Source: Candidatus Egerieimonas intestinavium (GTDB lineage: Bacteria > Bacillota > Clostridia > Lachnospirales > Lachnospiraceae). From it: 64,000 nucleotides of DNA. The notes under the pieces are model-generated. The model saw nothing but the letters and a program-made list of their open reading frames with translations, ran no database searches and was not told the origin of the DNA. Below, one piece after another: positions 29,347 through 40,160 of this stretch; the stretch's first letter is position 1, and each line of letters opens with the position of its first letter. The translations under genes were made by a program, and so were the position numbers. The stretch is taken from assembly GCA_018711815.1 (NCBI GenBank), contig DVHU01000013.1:17722-81721 (forward strand), in the 5' to 3' direction.

Positions 29347-31743
29347 ATGGAGCAGAGGAAGAGAAGCTGGATCTACCGGGGACCGGTAAAGCTTGTGACA
29401 GCGGCAGTGGCGGTGCTGTCTGTGATGGGCGTCGTTCTGTTTGGCGCGGCTCTGATCATGATTTTGGGAAACGGCGTGGGTCTTGCGGACATTCAGGAGG
29501 AGCTGCCCTATGAAAATACGGAGAGAGCATCCCAGGAGGTAACCCAGTACCTCTATTTTGTGGAGGAGTACCTGGAGTACGAGGAGACCTTCGGGGAAAA
29601 TGGCGGCTACAACCCGCTGAAAACCGTGGACATCACCAACTGGGAGGCGGCGGAGGAGGAAAAGAATCCCTACACCACCTATACTATGGAGGATCTGATT
29701 TCTACTCTGACCAACGATCAGTTTTATCTGATCCGGGAGGGAGTGCAGCAGATACAGAACGGAGAGTATGAAATCTACGGTTACGGAGGAAACCAGCTGG
29801 AGGGATATTCCGCAGAATTCCGTTATCTCTACACGGAGATCGCCTCCGAGGAGCTTGTGCTGCCCCAGTCAAATGTCCGACTGGCCGACTACGCCTATGA
29901 AAACGGGGACGATGTGTCCCTGAGAGACTTGTACGCGAAATTTCTGCGGACGGTGGAGGCAGCCAATGAGTATGTCTCCTGTATGGAGCATCTGCAGCGG
30001 GAGAGCAATATCTCTTACTTCCTGGAAAATATGGACACAGGGCGTATCTATACCAACGTCAGCAGCTGGGAAAGCTATGATCAGGCCCAGGAGCAGGCTC
30101 AGGCCTGGAAAAACGGCTGCATTTTCCAGAGAACTAACGGTGTGTTCCAGATGGACCAGAAAAAAGCCATCAAGAAGGTCCCCGCCTACAGCGACTATCT
30201 GTTGGGAACCATTCTCTCCGGAAAAAATGAGCGGGGGGTGGTTTCCATTGACACCACATATTCGGCCGACGATGATCTGCGCGGCAACTGGGAATTTTAT
30301 AACCGGGTAATGCCCTGGAGCAGAGTGGCCCTGGCGGGCTTTGGGGCGGCGGTGGTGCTTCTGCTGGCCTCCTGGGGGCTGGCGGCCTTCCAGGCGGGAA
30401 GGAATGATAAAGATGAGGAGGTTCACCTGAACCGGCTGGATTATATGCCCACGGAGATCTCTGTGACGCTGTTTTTCCTGGCGGACGGGACCCTATTGGC
30501 GGCTCTTTTGTCCTCCGACGGCTTCTACACCTCCAATTCCATGGGGGCGGTGGCCGCTTTTCTGGCAGTGGTGTCCTTCTTCTTGGGAATCGTAGGCCTG
30601 GCCGGATACCTGACCGTTATGCGCCGAATCAAGGGGCGCAACCTCTGGGCCAACAGCTTAAGCCGCAGTATTGTGGTCAGCTGCCGCAAGGTCTATGAGG
30701 CCAGAACCGTGTCTGGGAAAATCATCCTCTCCTTTAGCGGCTTGATTTTTATCAATATATTTCTGGTGGCTTCCATGAGTGGATTTGGCCTCATGCTGGC
30801 GCTGCTTCTGGATCTGATTGTGCTGTTGTATCTGGTGAAGGACGGAGCCGGACGGAAGATCATCAAGGACGGCCTAAATAAGCTGGCCTCCGGGGATCTG
30901 GAGTACAAAATTCCCCTGACGGAGCTGAGGGGCGATAATCTGGATATGGCGGAGACCATTAACCACGTGGGGGAAGGGCTGCAGAACGCGGTGAAGAGGA
31001 GCATGAAGAGCGAGCGGCTGAAGGCGGATCTGATTACTAACGTATCCCATGACATTAAGACTCCTCTGACCTCCATCATCAACTACGTGGATCTGTTAAA
31101 GCGGGAGGATATCCAGAGCGAGAAGGTCAGAAGCTATATCGAGATCCTGGATAAGAAATCCCAGCGGTTAAAGCAGCTGACGGAGGATCTGGTGGAGGCC
31201 TCCAAGGTAAGCTCAGGAAACGTTACCCTGGAGATGCAGAACCTGAATCTCAATGAGCTGGTTCAGCAGACCAATGGGGAATTTGCGGAGCAGTTCGCCG
31301 CCCGGGATCTGGAGCTGGTGTGCCATCTGCCTCAGGAACCCCTGGTGGTTTATGCCGACGGCAGGCGCATCTGGCGGGTGATCGAAAATCTCTACCGGAA
31401 TGTGGCCAAATACGCCATGCCCAGGACCAGGGTTTATGTGGATGTGTTTGAAAATTCCAGACGAGTATATTTCTCCATCAAAAATATTTCCGAGTATCCC
31501 CTGAACATCGAGGCCGACGAGCTGACGGAGCGTTTCATCCGGGGAGATGTGTCCAGAAGCACGGAGGGGAGCGGCCTGGGTCTGTCCATAGCCAAGGACT
31601 TGACGGTTTTGCAGCAGGGAACCTTTGACATCTATCTGGACGGGGATCTCTTTAAGGTGACCGTATCCTTCGCCAAGGTGGACACTAAGAGTCGGGGGGA
31701 AAACGCCGCAGCGGAAAAACAGAATAAGGAAGCAGCAGAATAA
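29347..31743 (+). CDS. Sensor histidine kinase, multi-TM
   Basis: TNVSHDIKTPLTSIINYVDLLKRE, NLYRNVAKYA, EGSGLGLSIAKDL; follows response regulator. Confidence 0.93.
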   Translation: MEQRKRSWIYRGPVKLVTAAVAVLSVMGVVLFGAALIMILGNGVGLADIQEELPYENTERASQEVTQYLYFVEEYLEYEETFGENGGYNPLKTVDITNWEAAEEEKNPYTTYTMEDLISTLTNDQFYLIREGVQQIQNGEYEIYGYGGNQLEGYSAEFRYLYTEIASEELVLPQSNVRLADYAYENGDDVSLRDLYAKFLRTVEAANEYVSCMEHLQRESNISYFLENMDTGRIYTNVSSWESYDQAQEQAQAWKNGCIFQRTNGVFQMDQKKAIKKVPAYSDYLLGTILSGKNERGVVSIDTTYSADDDLRGNWEFYNRVMPWSRVALAGFGAAVVLLLASWGLAAFQAGRNDKDEEVHLNRLDYMPTEISVTLFFLADGTLLAALLSSDGFYTSNSMGAVAAFLAVVSFFLGIVGLAGYLTVMRRIKGRNLWANSLSRSIVVSCRKVYEARTVSGKIILSFSGLIFINIFLVASMSGFGLMLALLLDLIVLLYLVKDGAGRKIIKDGLNKLASGDLEYKIPLTELRGDNLDMAETINHVGEGLQNAVKRSMKSERLKADLITNVSHDIKTPLTSIINYVDLLKREDIQSEKVRSYIEILDKKSQRLKQLTEDLVEASKVSSGNVTLEMQNLNLNELVQQTNGEFAEQFAARDLELVCHLPQEPLVVYADGRRIWRVIENLYRNVAKYAMPRTRVYVDVFENSRRVYFSIKNISEYPLNIEADELTERFIRGDVSRSTEGSGLGLSIAKDLTVLQQGTFDIYLDGDLFKVTVSFAKVDTKSRGENAAAEKQNKEAAE

Positions 31744-31744
31744 G

Positions 31745-31812
31745 AAAAAGGGAACTCTCTTGTGGCCTGGCCGAAAGGCTTATCCTTCGGCGGCAGGGGA
31801 GTTCCCTTTTGT
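31745..31812. terminator. Intrinsic terminator (bidirectional-looking)
   Basis: AAAAAGGGAACTC ... GAGTTCCCTTTTG. Confidence 0.75.
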
Positions 31813-31830
31813 TGGGGCTGCTGCATATGT

Positions 31831-32160
31831 TCACGGGGTCTTGCGCAGAACTTCCTTTGGCGGCTCGATTTCCCGGGCCAGGGTATGCTCCGTCAGCTCC
31901 GAGAGAGCCTTGAGCTTTTTGTTGATAAGAGGCCGCATGCAGTTGGGCACATGCTCCTGGTGAGCCCGGTGAATGGCCACGCACTCCTTGCAGTTTCCGT
32001 GGTATCGGCAGGCCTTCAGGCAGGGACAGTGATCCTTGTCCTTGTATTCCTCCCGAAAGGCGGCGGCAAACTCCTCCTGGAGCCGGAGTCCCTCCTGACG
32101 GTTGCCCCTGTGAAATTCCGCCATGGCGTCCAATTCCTTTTGATTTCCCTCGATAATCAT
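31831..32160 (-). CDS. Small Cys/His-rich conserved hypothetical protein
   Basis: CPCLKACRYHGNCKECVAIHRAHQEHVPNC, a metal-binding-like Cys pattern. Confidence 0.6.
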   Translation of the reverse strand: MIIEGNQKELDAMAEFHRGNRQEGLRLQEEFAAAFREEYKDKDHCPCLKACRYHGNCKECVAIHRAHQEHVPNCMRPLINKKLKALSELTEHTLAREIEPPKEVLRKTP

Positions 32161-32299
32161 AGAAAGCTGTCCTCCCAGTGATGGTTTTCGTCTCTGACGA
32201 TTCTATTATACCGGATACCTGGGAAAAGTTCATGCAAAAAAATTGAATTTTCTTAAAAAATGCGGTATTATGGTACGTATCAAGTGAAAGGAGAATCGT

Positions 32300-33391
32300 A
32301 TGGTTTCCAATCAAGTATTACAAAAAACAATAGAAGAATTGAAAGCCATCACGAAGGTGAATCTGGCGGCGCTTTCCCTGGATGGAACAGTAGCCGCGGC
32401 CACTTCCGAGGATGTGCGGGAGAAGGCTGGATTGGCGGTGGAATTTGCCCGCTCCCCGGCGGACAGCCAGATGATCCAGGAGGTTTATTTCTTTAAGGTA
32501 TATGACGATCGGAATCCGGAATATATCCTGCTGTCCTGGGGCGGCGGGGAGAACGCTTACATGATTGGGAAAATTGCGGTCTGCCAGATTCAGAATCTGA
32601 TTATTGCATATAAGGAGCGGCTGGACAGAAATAATTTTATCCAGAATCTGCTGCTGGATAACCTGCTGCTGGTGGATATCTATAACCGCGCCAAGAAGCT
32701 GCACATTAGCGCCAAGGCCCGCCGGGTGGTCTACATGATCGAGACCGGCAGGCAGAAGGACAGCACAGCCCTGGAGGCGGTCAGAGGCCTGTTTTTGGAG
32801 AAAAACGGCGATTATATCACCGTGGTGGATGAGGACAGCATCATTCTGGTGAAGGAGCTGAACCAGGAAGAAGGCCTGACGGAGCTGGATCAGACGGCTC
32901 AGACCATAGCGGATAGGCTGGAGTCCCTGGGGGAGGATCATGTGCGGATTGCCTACGGAAATCCGGTGACGGAGCTGAAGGACGTATCCCGTTCCTACAA
33001 GGAAGCCAAGATGGCCCTGGATGTGGGAAAGATTTTTTATCCGGACAAGCAGATTGCCGCATACACCAAGCTGGGAATAGGGCGCCTGGTATATCAGCTG
33101 CCTCTGCCCTTGTGTCAGATGTTTATGAAGGAAGTTTTCGGGGATCAGCTGCCGGAGGCCTTCGACGAGGAGACCCTGGTTACCATCAACAAATTTTTTG
33201 AAAACAGTCTGAATGTATCGGAGACAGCCCGTCAGTTATACGTGCACAGAAACACGCTGGTATACCGGCTGGAGAAGATTCAGAAGTCCACAGGATTGGA
33301 TATCCGGGAATTTGACGACGCGCTCACCTTTAAGATTGCAATGATGGTGGTGAGCTACATGAAGTATATGGAGCAGACACAGGAGTTTTAG
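32300..33391 (+). CDS. PucR/CdaR-type transcriptional regulator
   Basis: C-terminal HTH_30-like [41 protein letters not shown]. Confidence 0.85.
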   Translation: MVSNQVLQKTIEELKAITKVNLAALSLDGTVAAATSEDVREKAGLAVEFARSPADSQMIQEVYFFKVYDDRNPEYILLSWGGGENAYMIGKIAVCQIQNLIIAYKERLDRNNFIQNLLLDNLLLVDIYNRAKKLHISAKARRVVYMIETGRQKDSTALEAVRGLFLEKNGDYITVVDEDSIILVKELNQEEGLTELDQTAQTIADRLESLGEDHVRIAYGNPVTELKDVSRSYKEAKMALDVGKIFYPDKQIAAYTKLGIGRLVYQLPLPLCQMFMKEVFGDQLPEAFDEETLVTINKFFENSLNVSETARQLYVHRNTLVYRLEKIQKSTGLDIREFDDALTFKIAMMVVSYMKYMEQTQEF

Positions 33392-33408
33392 AAAGAGGAG
33401 GAAAACCA

Positions 33409-35694
33409 ATGATTCAATTAATGGAGGGCGGCGCATATCTGCTGAATGGCACTGAGCTGGTTCCGGACAATGGCCAGGCCGCAGAGGCGCTGAAGAAGAA
33501 ACTGGGGGTATGTCCCTCTAAGGAGGAGGCTTCCCAAAAGACCATCGCTTACGGGATTTTGAAGGAGCACAACACCTCAGGAAATATGGAAAACCTGACT
33601 ATCAAGTTTGACAAGCTCACTTCCCACGATATTACTTTTGTGGGAATTATCCAGACAGCCCGGGCTTCCGGAATGGATCACTTCCCCGTTCCCTATGTGC
33701 TGACCAACTGCCACAACTCCCTGTGCGCGGTGGGCGGTACCATCAACGAGGATGACCACATGTTTGGACTGACCTGCGCCAAGCGTTACGGCGGCGTTTA
33801 TGTGCCGCCTCACCAGGCGGTAATCCATCAGTTCGCCCGGGAGATGCTGGCCGGCGGCGGCAAGATGATTCTGGGCTCTGACAGCCACACCCGCTACGGC
33901 GCCCTGGGCACCATGGCCATGGGCGAGGGCGGCCCGGAGCTGGTGAAGCAGCTGCTGGAGCAGACCTATGATATTAAGCGGCCCGGCGTGGTGGCTGTGT
34001 ACATGACGGGAGCGCCTGTTCCCGGCGTCGGCCCCCAGGACGTGGCGCTGGCCATCATCGGGGCTGTGTTTAAGAACGGCTATGTGAAAAATAAGGTGAT
34101 GGAGTTCGTGGGACCGGGTGTCTCTAACCTGAGCGCGGACTTCAGAATTGGCGTGGACGTGATGACCACGGAGACTACCTGTCTGTCCTCCATCTGGAGA
34201 ACCGACGAGAAGATCCGCGAGTTCTATGAGATTCACAAGCGTCCCGAGGACTACAAGGAGTTAAATCCCGGAGCCGTGGCTTACTATGACGGCGTGATCA
34301 CTGTGGAGCTGGATAAGGTTCGCCCCATGATCGCTATGCCCTTCCACCCCAGCAACACCTACACCATCGACGAGCTGAACGCCAACCTGATGGATATCCT
34401 GGAGGATGTGGAGAAAAAGGCTCAGATCAGCCTGGAGGGCAAGGTGCCCTTCACCCTGAAAAATAAGGTGAAAAATGGAAAATTGTACGTGGATCAGGGA
34501 ATCATCGCCGGATGCGCCGGCGGCGGTTTTGAAAATATCTGCGATGCGGCGGATATCTTAAGAGGAGCCAGCATCGGAGCGGACGCCTTTACTCTGAGCG
34601 TTTACCCGGCCAGCACCCCCATTTACATGGAGCTGGCAAAGAACGGCGTTCTGGCAGATCTGCTGGCCACCGGAGCGGTGGTAAAGACAGCCTTCTGCGG
34701 TCCCTGCTTCGGCGCGGGAGATACCCCGGCAAACAATGCCTTCAGTATCCGGCACACCACCAGAAACTTCCCCAACCGGGAGGGCTCTAAGATTCAGAAT
34801 GGTCAGATCTCCTCCGTGGCGCTGATGGATGCTCGCTCCATCGCGGCTACCGCTGCCAACCAGGGATATCTTACGCCGGCCACCGAGTACGCGGGAGAGT
34901 ACCGTCATCCCCAGTATTTCTTTGACAAGACCATCTATGACAACCGTATCTTCGATAGTAAGGGCAAGGCGGATCCCGACCAGGAGATCCAGTTCGGTCC
35001 CAACATCAAGGACTGGCCCAAGATGCCGGAGCTTACCGACAATCTGGTTCTGAAGGTGGTATCTGAGATCCACGATCCGGTGACCACCACCGACGAGCTG
35101 ATTCCCTCCGGCGAGACCTCTTCTTACCGTTCTAACCCCTTGGGTCTGGCAGAGTTTACCCTCTCCAGAAAGGATCCGGCCTATGTGGGCTTGGCCAAGG
35201 AGGTTCAGCAGGCAGAGAAGGCCCGGGAGGAGGGCGGCTGTCCTGTGGAGGCCCTGGCAGAGCTGAAGCCCGTATGGAAGACTATCAATAAATCATACCC
35301 CGACGCAGACCGGACCAACACCGGCGTGGGAAGCACCATCTTCGCGGTGAAGCCTGGGGACGGCTCCGCCAGAGAGCAGGCGGCTTCCTGTCAGAAGGTG
35401 CTGGGCGGCTGGGCAAACATCGCCAACGAGTACGCCACCAAGCGGTACCGCTCCAACCTGATTAACTGGGGCATGCTTCCCTTTGTGATTGAGGAGGGAG
35501 AGCTTCCCTTTAAGAAGGGAGACTACCTGTTCTTCCCGGGGATTCGCCAGGCTGTGGCCCAAAAGGCGGAGAAGATCACCGGTTACGTGGCGGGGGAGGA
35601 GTTAAAGCCCTTCACCGTGACCCTGGGAGAGCTGACCGACGACGAGCGGGAGATTATCCTGAAGGGATGCCTGATTAATTACAACAGAAAATAA
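33409..35694 (+). CDS. Aconitase-family hydratase
   Basis: [55 protein letters not shown]. Confidence 0.9.
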   Translation: MIQLMEGGAYLLNGTELVPDNGQAAEALKKKLGVCPSKEEASQKTIAYGILKEHNTSGNMENLTIKFDKLTSHDITFVGIIQTARASGMDHFPVPYVLTNCHNSLCAVGGTINEDDHMFGLTCAKRYGGVYVPPHQAVIHQFAREMLAGGGKMILGSDSHTRYGALGTMAMGEGGPELVKQLLEQTYDIKRPGVVAVYMTGAPVPGVGPQDVALAIIGAVFKNGYVKNKVMEFVGPGVSNLSADFRIGVDVMTTETTCLSSIWRTDEKIREFYEIHKRPEDYKELNPGAVAYYDGVITVELDKVRPMIAMPFHPSNTYTIDELNANLMDILEDVEKKAQISLEGKVPFTLKNKVKNGKLYVDQGIIAGCAGGGFENICDAADILRGASIGADAFTLSVYPASTPIYMELAKNGVLADLLATGAVVKTAFCGPCFGAGDTPANNAFSIRHTTRNFPNREGSKIQNGQISSVALMDARSIAATAANQGYLTPATEYAGEYRHPQYFFDKTIYDNRIFDSKGKADPDQEIQFGPNIKDWPKMPELTDNLVLKVVSEIHDPVTTTDELIPSGETSSYRSNPLGLAEFTLSRKDPAYVGLAKEVQQAEKAREEGGCPVEALAELKPVWKTINKSYPDADRTNTGVGSTIFAVKPGDGSAREQAASCQKVLGGWANIANEYATKRYRSNLINWGMLPFVIEEGELPFKKGDYLFFPGIRQAVAQKAEKITGYVAGEELKPFTVTLGELTDDEREIILKGCLINYNRK

Positions 35695-35820
35695 AAGCCC
35701 AAAAGGGTGAGAGACTACGAGACAGCGAGGGTGTGCAGCAGGGATAAGGCGGCGCGCCCTCCTGTCGGTTTCAGGTGTTGGGGACATCTGCGGCCGGCAG
35801 GAAAATGAGGGAGGAAAAGG

Positions 35821-37212
35821 ATGATAGATACCATCAGCAGTGTTTTGAAAAGTGTACAGGATGTTGTCTGGGGCTGGGGCATGATTGCCCTGCTGCTGGG
35901 CACCCATGTTTTTATGACCCTTCGTACCGGATTTATCCAGAAGAAAGTTTTTAAGGGAATCCGGCTGTCGGTGACCAAGGATCCCGACGCGGAGGGGGAG
36001 GTGAGCCAGTTCGGCGCGCTGACCACAGCCCTGGCTTCCACCATAGGAACAGGAAATATTGTGGGCGTGGGCACCGCGGTGGCTCTGGGCGGCCCCGGAG
36101 CCGTATTCTGGTGTTGGATTACCGGCGTCTTCGGCATTGCCACCAAGTACAGCGAGTCTCTGATCGCCGTAAAATATCGGGTGAAGACCGAGGACGGCAG
36201 AATGCAGGGCGGATGTATGTACGCCCTGGAGCGGGGGCTGAACATGAAGTGGCTGGGCCTGATTTTTGCCTTCTTGGGAGGCTTCGCTTCCTTTGGAATC
36301 GGCTGCGCCACCCAGGTGAACGCCATCGCCAATATCTGCAAGGAAAACTTAAATATCCCGGTGGCTATCACCGGAGCAGTGGTGGCAGTCTGCGCGGCCC
36401 TGGTAATTTTCGGGGGAATCAAGACCATCGCCAATGTCTGCGAGAAGCTGGTGCCTTTTATGGCCTTCTTCTATGTGGTGGGATGCCTCATTATTCTGGG
36501 CTTTAACTATGACTTTATTCTTCCGGCCCTGAAGACCATCGTCAGCCTGGCTTTCCAGCCGGGGGCTGCCGCTGGCGGACTGGTGGGCCGGGGAATCATG
36601 ATGGCTATGCAGTACGGAATCGCCCGGGGATTATTTTCCAATGAGTCCGGTATGGGCTCCGCGCCCATCGCAGCGGCAGCGGCTCAGACCAGGAACCCGG
36701 TGCGTCAGGCTCTGGTGTCCAGCACGGGAACCTTCTGGGATACGGTAGTGGTCTGCGCCATGACCGGTCTGGTGCTGGTAACCAGCATTATGAAGAATTC
36801 TGCCATTGACATGGGTTCCATCACCGACGGCGGAGAGCTGACGACCATGGCCTTCGCTCAGATTCCGGTGCTGGGACCGGTGATCCTGGTGGTGGGGATT
36901 ATCTCTTTCGCTTTCTCCACCGTTTTAGGCTGGGCTTACTACGGTGAGCGGTGTGTGGAGTACTTTGCAGGCAAAAAGGGACTGATTCCCTACCGGCTGC
37001 TCTATGTGCTGGTGGCGGCTGTGGCCCCGGTGGTGGCTCTGGATCTGGTATGGACCGTGGCGGATATTCTAAACGCCCTGATGGCCATTCCAAACCTGAT
37101 CGCGGTGCTGCTGCTTTCGCCCATGATCGTCAAGGAGACCAAGAAGTATATTAATAACCTGGACGACCGGGATGAGACCCCGGTGCCGGTGATAAAAAGG
37201 AAAAAGAAGTAA
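35821..37212 (+). CDS. Sodium:alanine symporter family (AGCS) transporter
   Basis: ALTTALASTIGTGNIVGVGTAVALGGPGAVFWCWITG, GLFSNESGMGSAPIAAAAAQT. Confidence 0.93.
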   Translation: MIDTISSVLKSVQDVVWGWGMIALLLGTHVFMTLRTGFIQKKVFKGIRLSVTKDPDAEGEVSQFGALTTALASTIGTGNIVGVGTAVALGGPGAVFWCWITGVFGIATKYSESLIAVKYRVKTEDGRMQGGCMYALERGLNMKWLGLIFAFLGGFASFGIGCATQVNAIANICKENLNIPVAITGAVVAVCAALVIFGGIKTIANVCEKLVPFMAFFYVVGCLIILGFNYDFILPALKTIVSLAFQPGAAAGGLVGRGIMMAMQYGIARGLFSNESGMGSAPIAAAAAQTRNPVRQALVSSTGTFWDTVVVCAMTGLVLVTSIMKNSAIDMGSITDGGELTTMAFAQIPVLGPVILVVGIISFAFSTVLGWAYYGERCVEYFAGKKGLIPYRLLYVLVAAVAPVVALDLVWTVADILNALMAIPNLIAVLLLSPMIVKETKKYINNLDDRDETPVPVIKRKKK

Positions 37213-37394
37213 GGAAAAAAGAAGAGGCGGCCGCCCGCGGATGAATTCAGCAGATTCTTCGCAGGTGGCCGCTTTTCTTTTTGTAGTTAGTAGTTAAAAT
37301 GTCTGAAATTATCGAATAATTATGAAAATATAATAGATATATTTGCTTGTAATCAAGTAAAGAAAAATAAAAATAAAAAAGTTGAAAAAATGTA

Positions 37395-37423
37395 TTGACA
37401 AAATGGAGCCGGTCTGCTATTAT
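37395..37423 (+). promoter_or_regulatory. Consensus sigma-A-type promoter
   Basis: TTGACA - 17 nt - TATTAT. Confidence 0.8.
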
Positions 37424-37429
37424 AAAATC

Positions 37430-38116
37430 ACAAACAAGGAAGAGAAAGAAATACATCACAAACCATTTTCTATAAAGTGACGAGAAAGCTTTATATGAAG
37501 AGTGGAGAGAAGAAGATGTATCGCTCGGAACCAAAATAAGAAAGAAGGAGATGAGTCCAGTGGGAAGGTAAGATCAAAACCATCAATATGAAAGTGGTAT
37601 AATTTAACAGTTCCCCGCAAGAAAGACCTTTTCTGAGAGAAGAGATTTTACTCTTAAAGAAGATAAAAAATAAAGAGAAGGTAAAAAAGTTAAATTTTCA
37701 TATTGAACAAGATACCACAAAAAATAGTAGAAAGATTTTCTCAAATGTGTAAAGAAACAGGAGAGAAAAAGTGTAGTAAGCAATTTAACTGGAAGGCAGC
37801 GTTTGCCGACAGTAAAAGTTGACCGCATACATTGGAAGATTTTCAGTACCGGGAAACGGAAAATCGGAAACTTGCTATTATTTTCGAAGCGAAATAGAAC
37901 ATTTCTAAGTAAGAACAGCTTACGATGCAGGGAATAAAAGAATACGGCTTCAACCTTTATCATAGATAAACAACTGAATAGAGAAATCAAAGTAACTGAA
38001 AACAAATAAAATACATAGAAAGAAAAGAGAGATAAGGAAAATTGAATAACGAGAATCATTAGAACAACCGTTGTATCTAGAGAGAAGTTCAGATATGACG
38101 GTTGTTCAATTTTTGT
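37430..38116 (+). ncRNA. Candidate large structured non-coding RNA (~0.69 kb)
   Basis: Promoter at 37395-37423, terminator at 38062-38116, no plausible CDS between; internal stems e.g. ATACATC/GATGTAT enclosing TATAAAG/CTTTATA, GATTTT..CCGGGAAACGG..AAAATC, TTTCG-AAG-CGAAA, GTAAG-AACAG-CTTAC. Confidence 0.6.
38062..38116 (+). terminator. Intrinsic terminator of the candidate ncRNA
   Basis: GAACAACCGT ... ACGGTTGTTC followed by AATTTTTG. Confidence 0.8.
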
Positions 38117-38268
38117 GTTTTCCTCCAAAGGATTCCGTGACAGGCGCGGGAATATCGAGAGGAAAATTCCTTCCGCGCAGAGTCGTTGCAAGAAGGATGG
38201 GAATCCCTTATAATTAGAGAAGATTGCGAGAAAAATATGGTTGAAGTTTATGAGGGGAAAAGTGTGAA

Positions 38269-38958
38269 ATGATAACGAGAAAAGAGCCTGCGATTATCTA
38301 TGAAGATCAGGAAATTCTGGTCTGCCGCAAGGAGGCGGGGATGGCTGTGCAGAGCGCCAGAGTAGGGCAGATGGATTTGGAAAGCCTTTTGAAAATATAT
38401 CTGGCGAAAAAAAATCCCGGGAGAGAGCCTTATCTGGGAATCATTCAGAGACTGGATCAGCCGGTGGAGGGAGTCCTGGTCTTTGCCAGAAATCCCCGGG
38501 CGGCGGCAAACCTGAACAGCCAGCTGCAGCAGGGGAGGATGAAAAAGGAATATCTGGCGGTGGTGGAGGGAGTTCCCCAAAAAGCTTCCGGTACCCTGGA
38601 GGATTATCTCATCAAAGACGGCAGAAGCAACGCCTCCAGGATTGGGAAAAAGACAGAGCCCGGGGCCAAGCGGGCAATCCTGGCCTATGAGACTGTGGCC
38701 GCCGGGGAGAGAGGAGCCCTTCTGCGGGTGCGGCTGCAGACAGGCCGGCATCACCAGATCCGGGTGCAGCTCTCGGGGATGGGCCATCCGCTGGTGGGGG
38801 ACGGCAAATATGGGGCGGCCGGGGACAGGCAGGGAGCCATCGGACTTTGCGCCTGGAGAATTGGATTTTTTCATCCAAAAACCGGAAAATGGCTGGAATT
38901 CCAGAATCAGCCTCAGGGGGAAATCTTCCGGGAGTTCTGCAAGAACCTGCCAGTATAG
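38269..38958 (+). CDS. RluA-family pseudouridine synthase
   Basis: IIQRLDQPVEGVLVFARN..AAANLNSQ, LQTGRHHQIRVQLSGMGHPLVGDGKYG. Confidence 0.9.
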   Translation: MITRKEPAIIYEDQEILVCRKEAGMAVQSARVGQMDLESLLKIYLAKKNPGREPYLGIIQRLDQPVEGVLVFARNPRAAANLNSQLQQGRMKKEYLAVVEGVPQKASGTLEDYLIKDGRSNASRIGKKTEPGAKRAILAYETVAAGERGALLRVRLQTGRHHQIRVQLSGMGHPLVGDGKYGAAGDRQGAIGLCAWRIGFFHPKTGKWLEFQNQPQGEIFREFCKNLPV

Positions 38959-38995
38959 AAGGTTATGTCCAAAGCGATACTATGAAAAACGGTAG

Positions 38996-40057
38996 GTGAT
39001 GGACATGACAGGGAACGTAAAACGGATTTTGCTGCAAACGGGAACGGTTCTCGGCGTGTATGCCGCTCTGCGGTATCTGCTGCCGGTGACGGTTCCTTTT
39101 TTGTTGGGCTGGCTGCTGGCTGCCATGATCCTGCCGGCTGCCAGAGCGCTGGAGAAAAAATTCCGGTGGAAGCGCAGCGTCACCGGGGGGATTATGATTC
39201 TGCTTTTGACGGCGGCCCTCTGTTATCTTTTGTATCTGCTGGGAGGGCTGCTGCTGAAGCAGGTGGGAGGACTTTTCTCCCAGCTGGGCGTCTGGAAGAG
39301 TCAGGCCGGGGAGCTGCTGGATCACTGCTGCGGATTTGTGGAGAAATATCTGGGAATCAGCGCCGCGGACACGCGGAGTTTTTTTCTCTATGAAATCGGG
39401 CAGTTCCAGGAACAGCTGCAGAACAAGATGCGCCCGGCGGTGTTCCACTATCTGTTCTCCACGGTGAAGGGAGCCGTTGCCCTGGTCAGCGGCGCGGTGA
39501 TTGTGATTGTGGTGGGAATCCTGCTGGTAAAAGATCTGGAGGAATTGAGAGAGAAGGTGAGGCGTGTACCGTTTTTGGCTCGAATCCGGCTGGTGAGCGC
39601 CAATATCTGCCGGGCGGGAGGAAGGTATCTGAAGGCCCAGGTGATCATCATGGGCGTGGTGGCGGTGCTGTGTGCCCTGGGGTTCTGGCTGCTGGGAGAT
39701 CCCTGGTTTCTGCTGCTGGGGCTGGCCGTGGGGCTCTTGGATGCCCTGCCTTTTATCGGAACCGGGACCATTCTGGTGCCCTGGGCAGTTATACTTTTGA
39801 TCCAAGGAAATTATGGAAGCGCTCTTGGACATTTCCTGTTGTTTGTGATTACTGATCTCACCAGAGAGCTGCTGGAGCCCAAGCTCGTCGGCGATTCCCT
39901 GGGCCTTCATCCCCTGCTTATGCTGGCCTCTGTCTATCTGGGTTTTTTTGTGTATGGAATCCCGGGATTTCTGCTGGGGCCCCTGTCGGTGATGATTATC
40001 CGGGGGATTTGGCAGGAGTGGGGACTGCTGGACACAGAAAATTCACGGTTTTTATAG
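38996..40057 (+). CDS. AI-2E/YtvI-like membrane protein
   Basis: Multi-TM, PFLLGWLLAAMILP and DALPFIGTGTILVPWAVILLIQGNY motifs. Confidence 0.8.
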   Translation: MMDMTGNVKRILLQTGTVLGVYAALRYLLPVTVPFLLGWLLAAMILPAARALEKKFRWKRSVTGGIMILLLTAALCYLLYLLGGLLLKQVGGLFSQLGVWKSQAGELLDHCCGFVEKYLGISAADTRSFFLYEIGQFQEQLQNKMRPAVFHYLFSTVKGAVALVSGAVIVIVVGILLVKDLEELREKVRRVPFLARIRLVSANICRAGGRYLKAQVIIMGVVAVLCALGFWLLGDPWFLLLGLAVGLLDALPFIGTGTILVPWAVILLIQGNYGSALGHFLLFVITDLTRELLEPKLVGDSLGLHPLLMLASVYLGFFVYGIPGFLLGPLSVMIIRGIWQEWGLLDTENSRFL

Positions 40058-40160
40058 GGAAATCTTAAGAAATACCTATAGATTTAAAAATTTGAATCGT
40101 GTATACTAAGTCTGATATGTGAAGAACAAATGAGGTTGTTGAAAGACAGGGAGATTAAAA

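Noticed and set aside
35695-35820. Glycine or other riboswitch upstream of the AGCS transporter
   Set aside because: Some pairing is possible but I could not find a riboswitch core motif; would need an Rfam scan
37430-38116. RNase P RNA, tmRNA or SRP RNA
   Set aside because: Length and sequence do not fit; no recognisable conserved RNase P, tmRNA tag or SRP Alu/S-domain motifs seen
37604-38191. 195-aa minus-strand ORF in the gene-free region
   Set aside because: Phe/Leu/Ser-rich translation of the pyrimidine strand of a purine-rich region; runs antisense through the predicted terminator; better explained as an ncRNA locus
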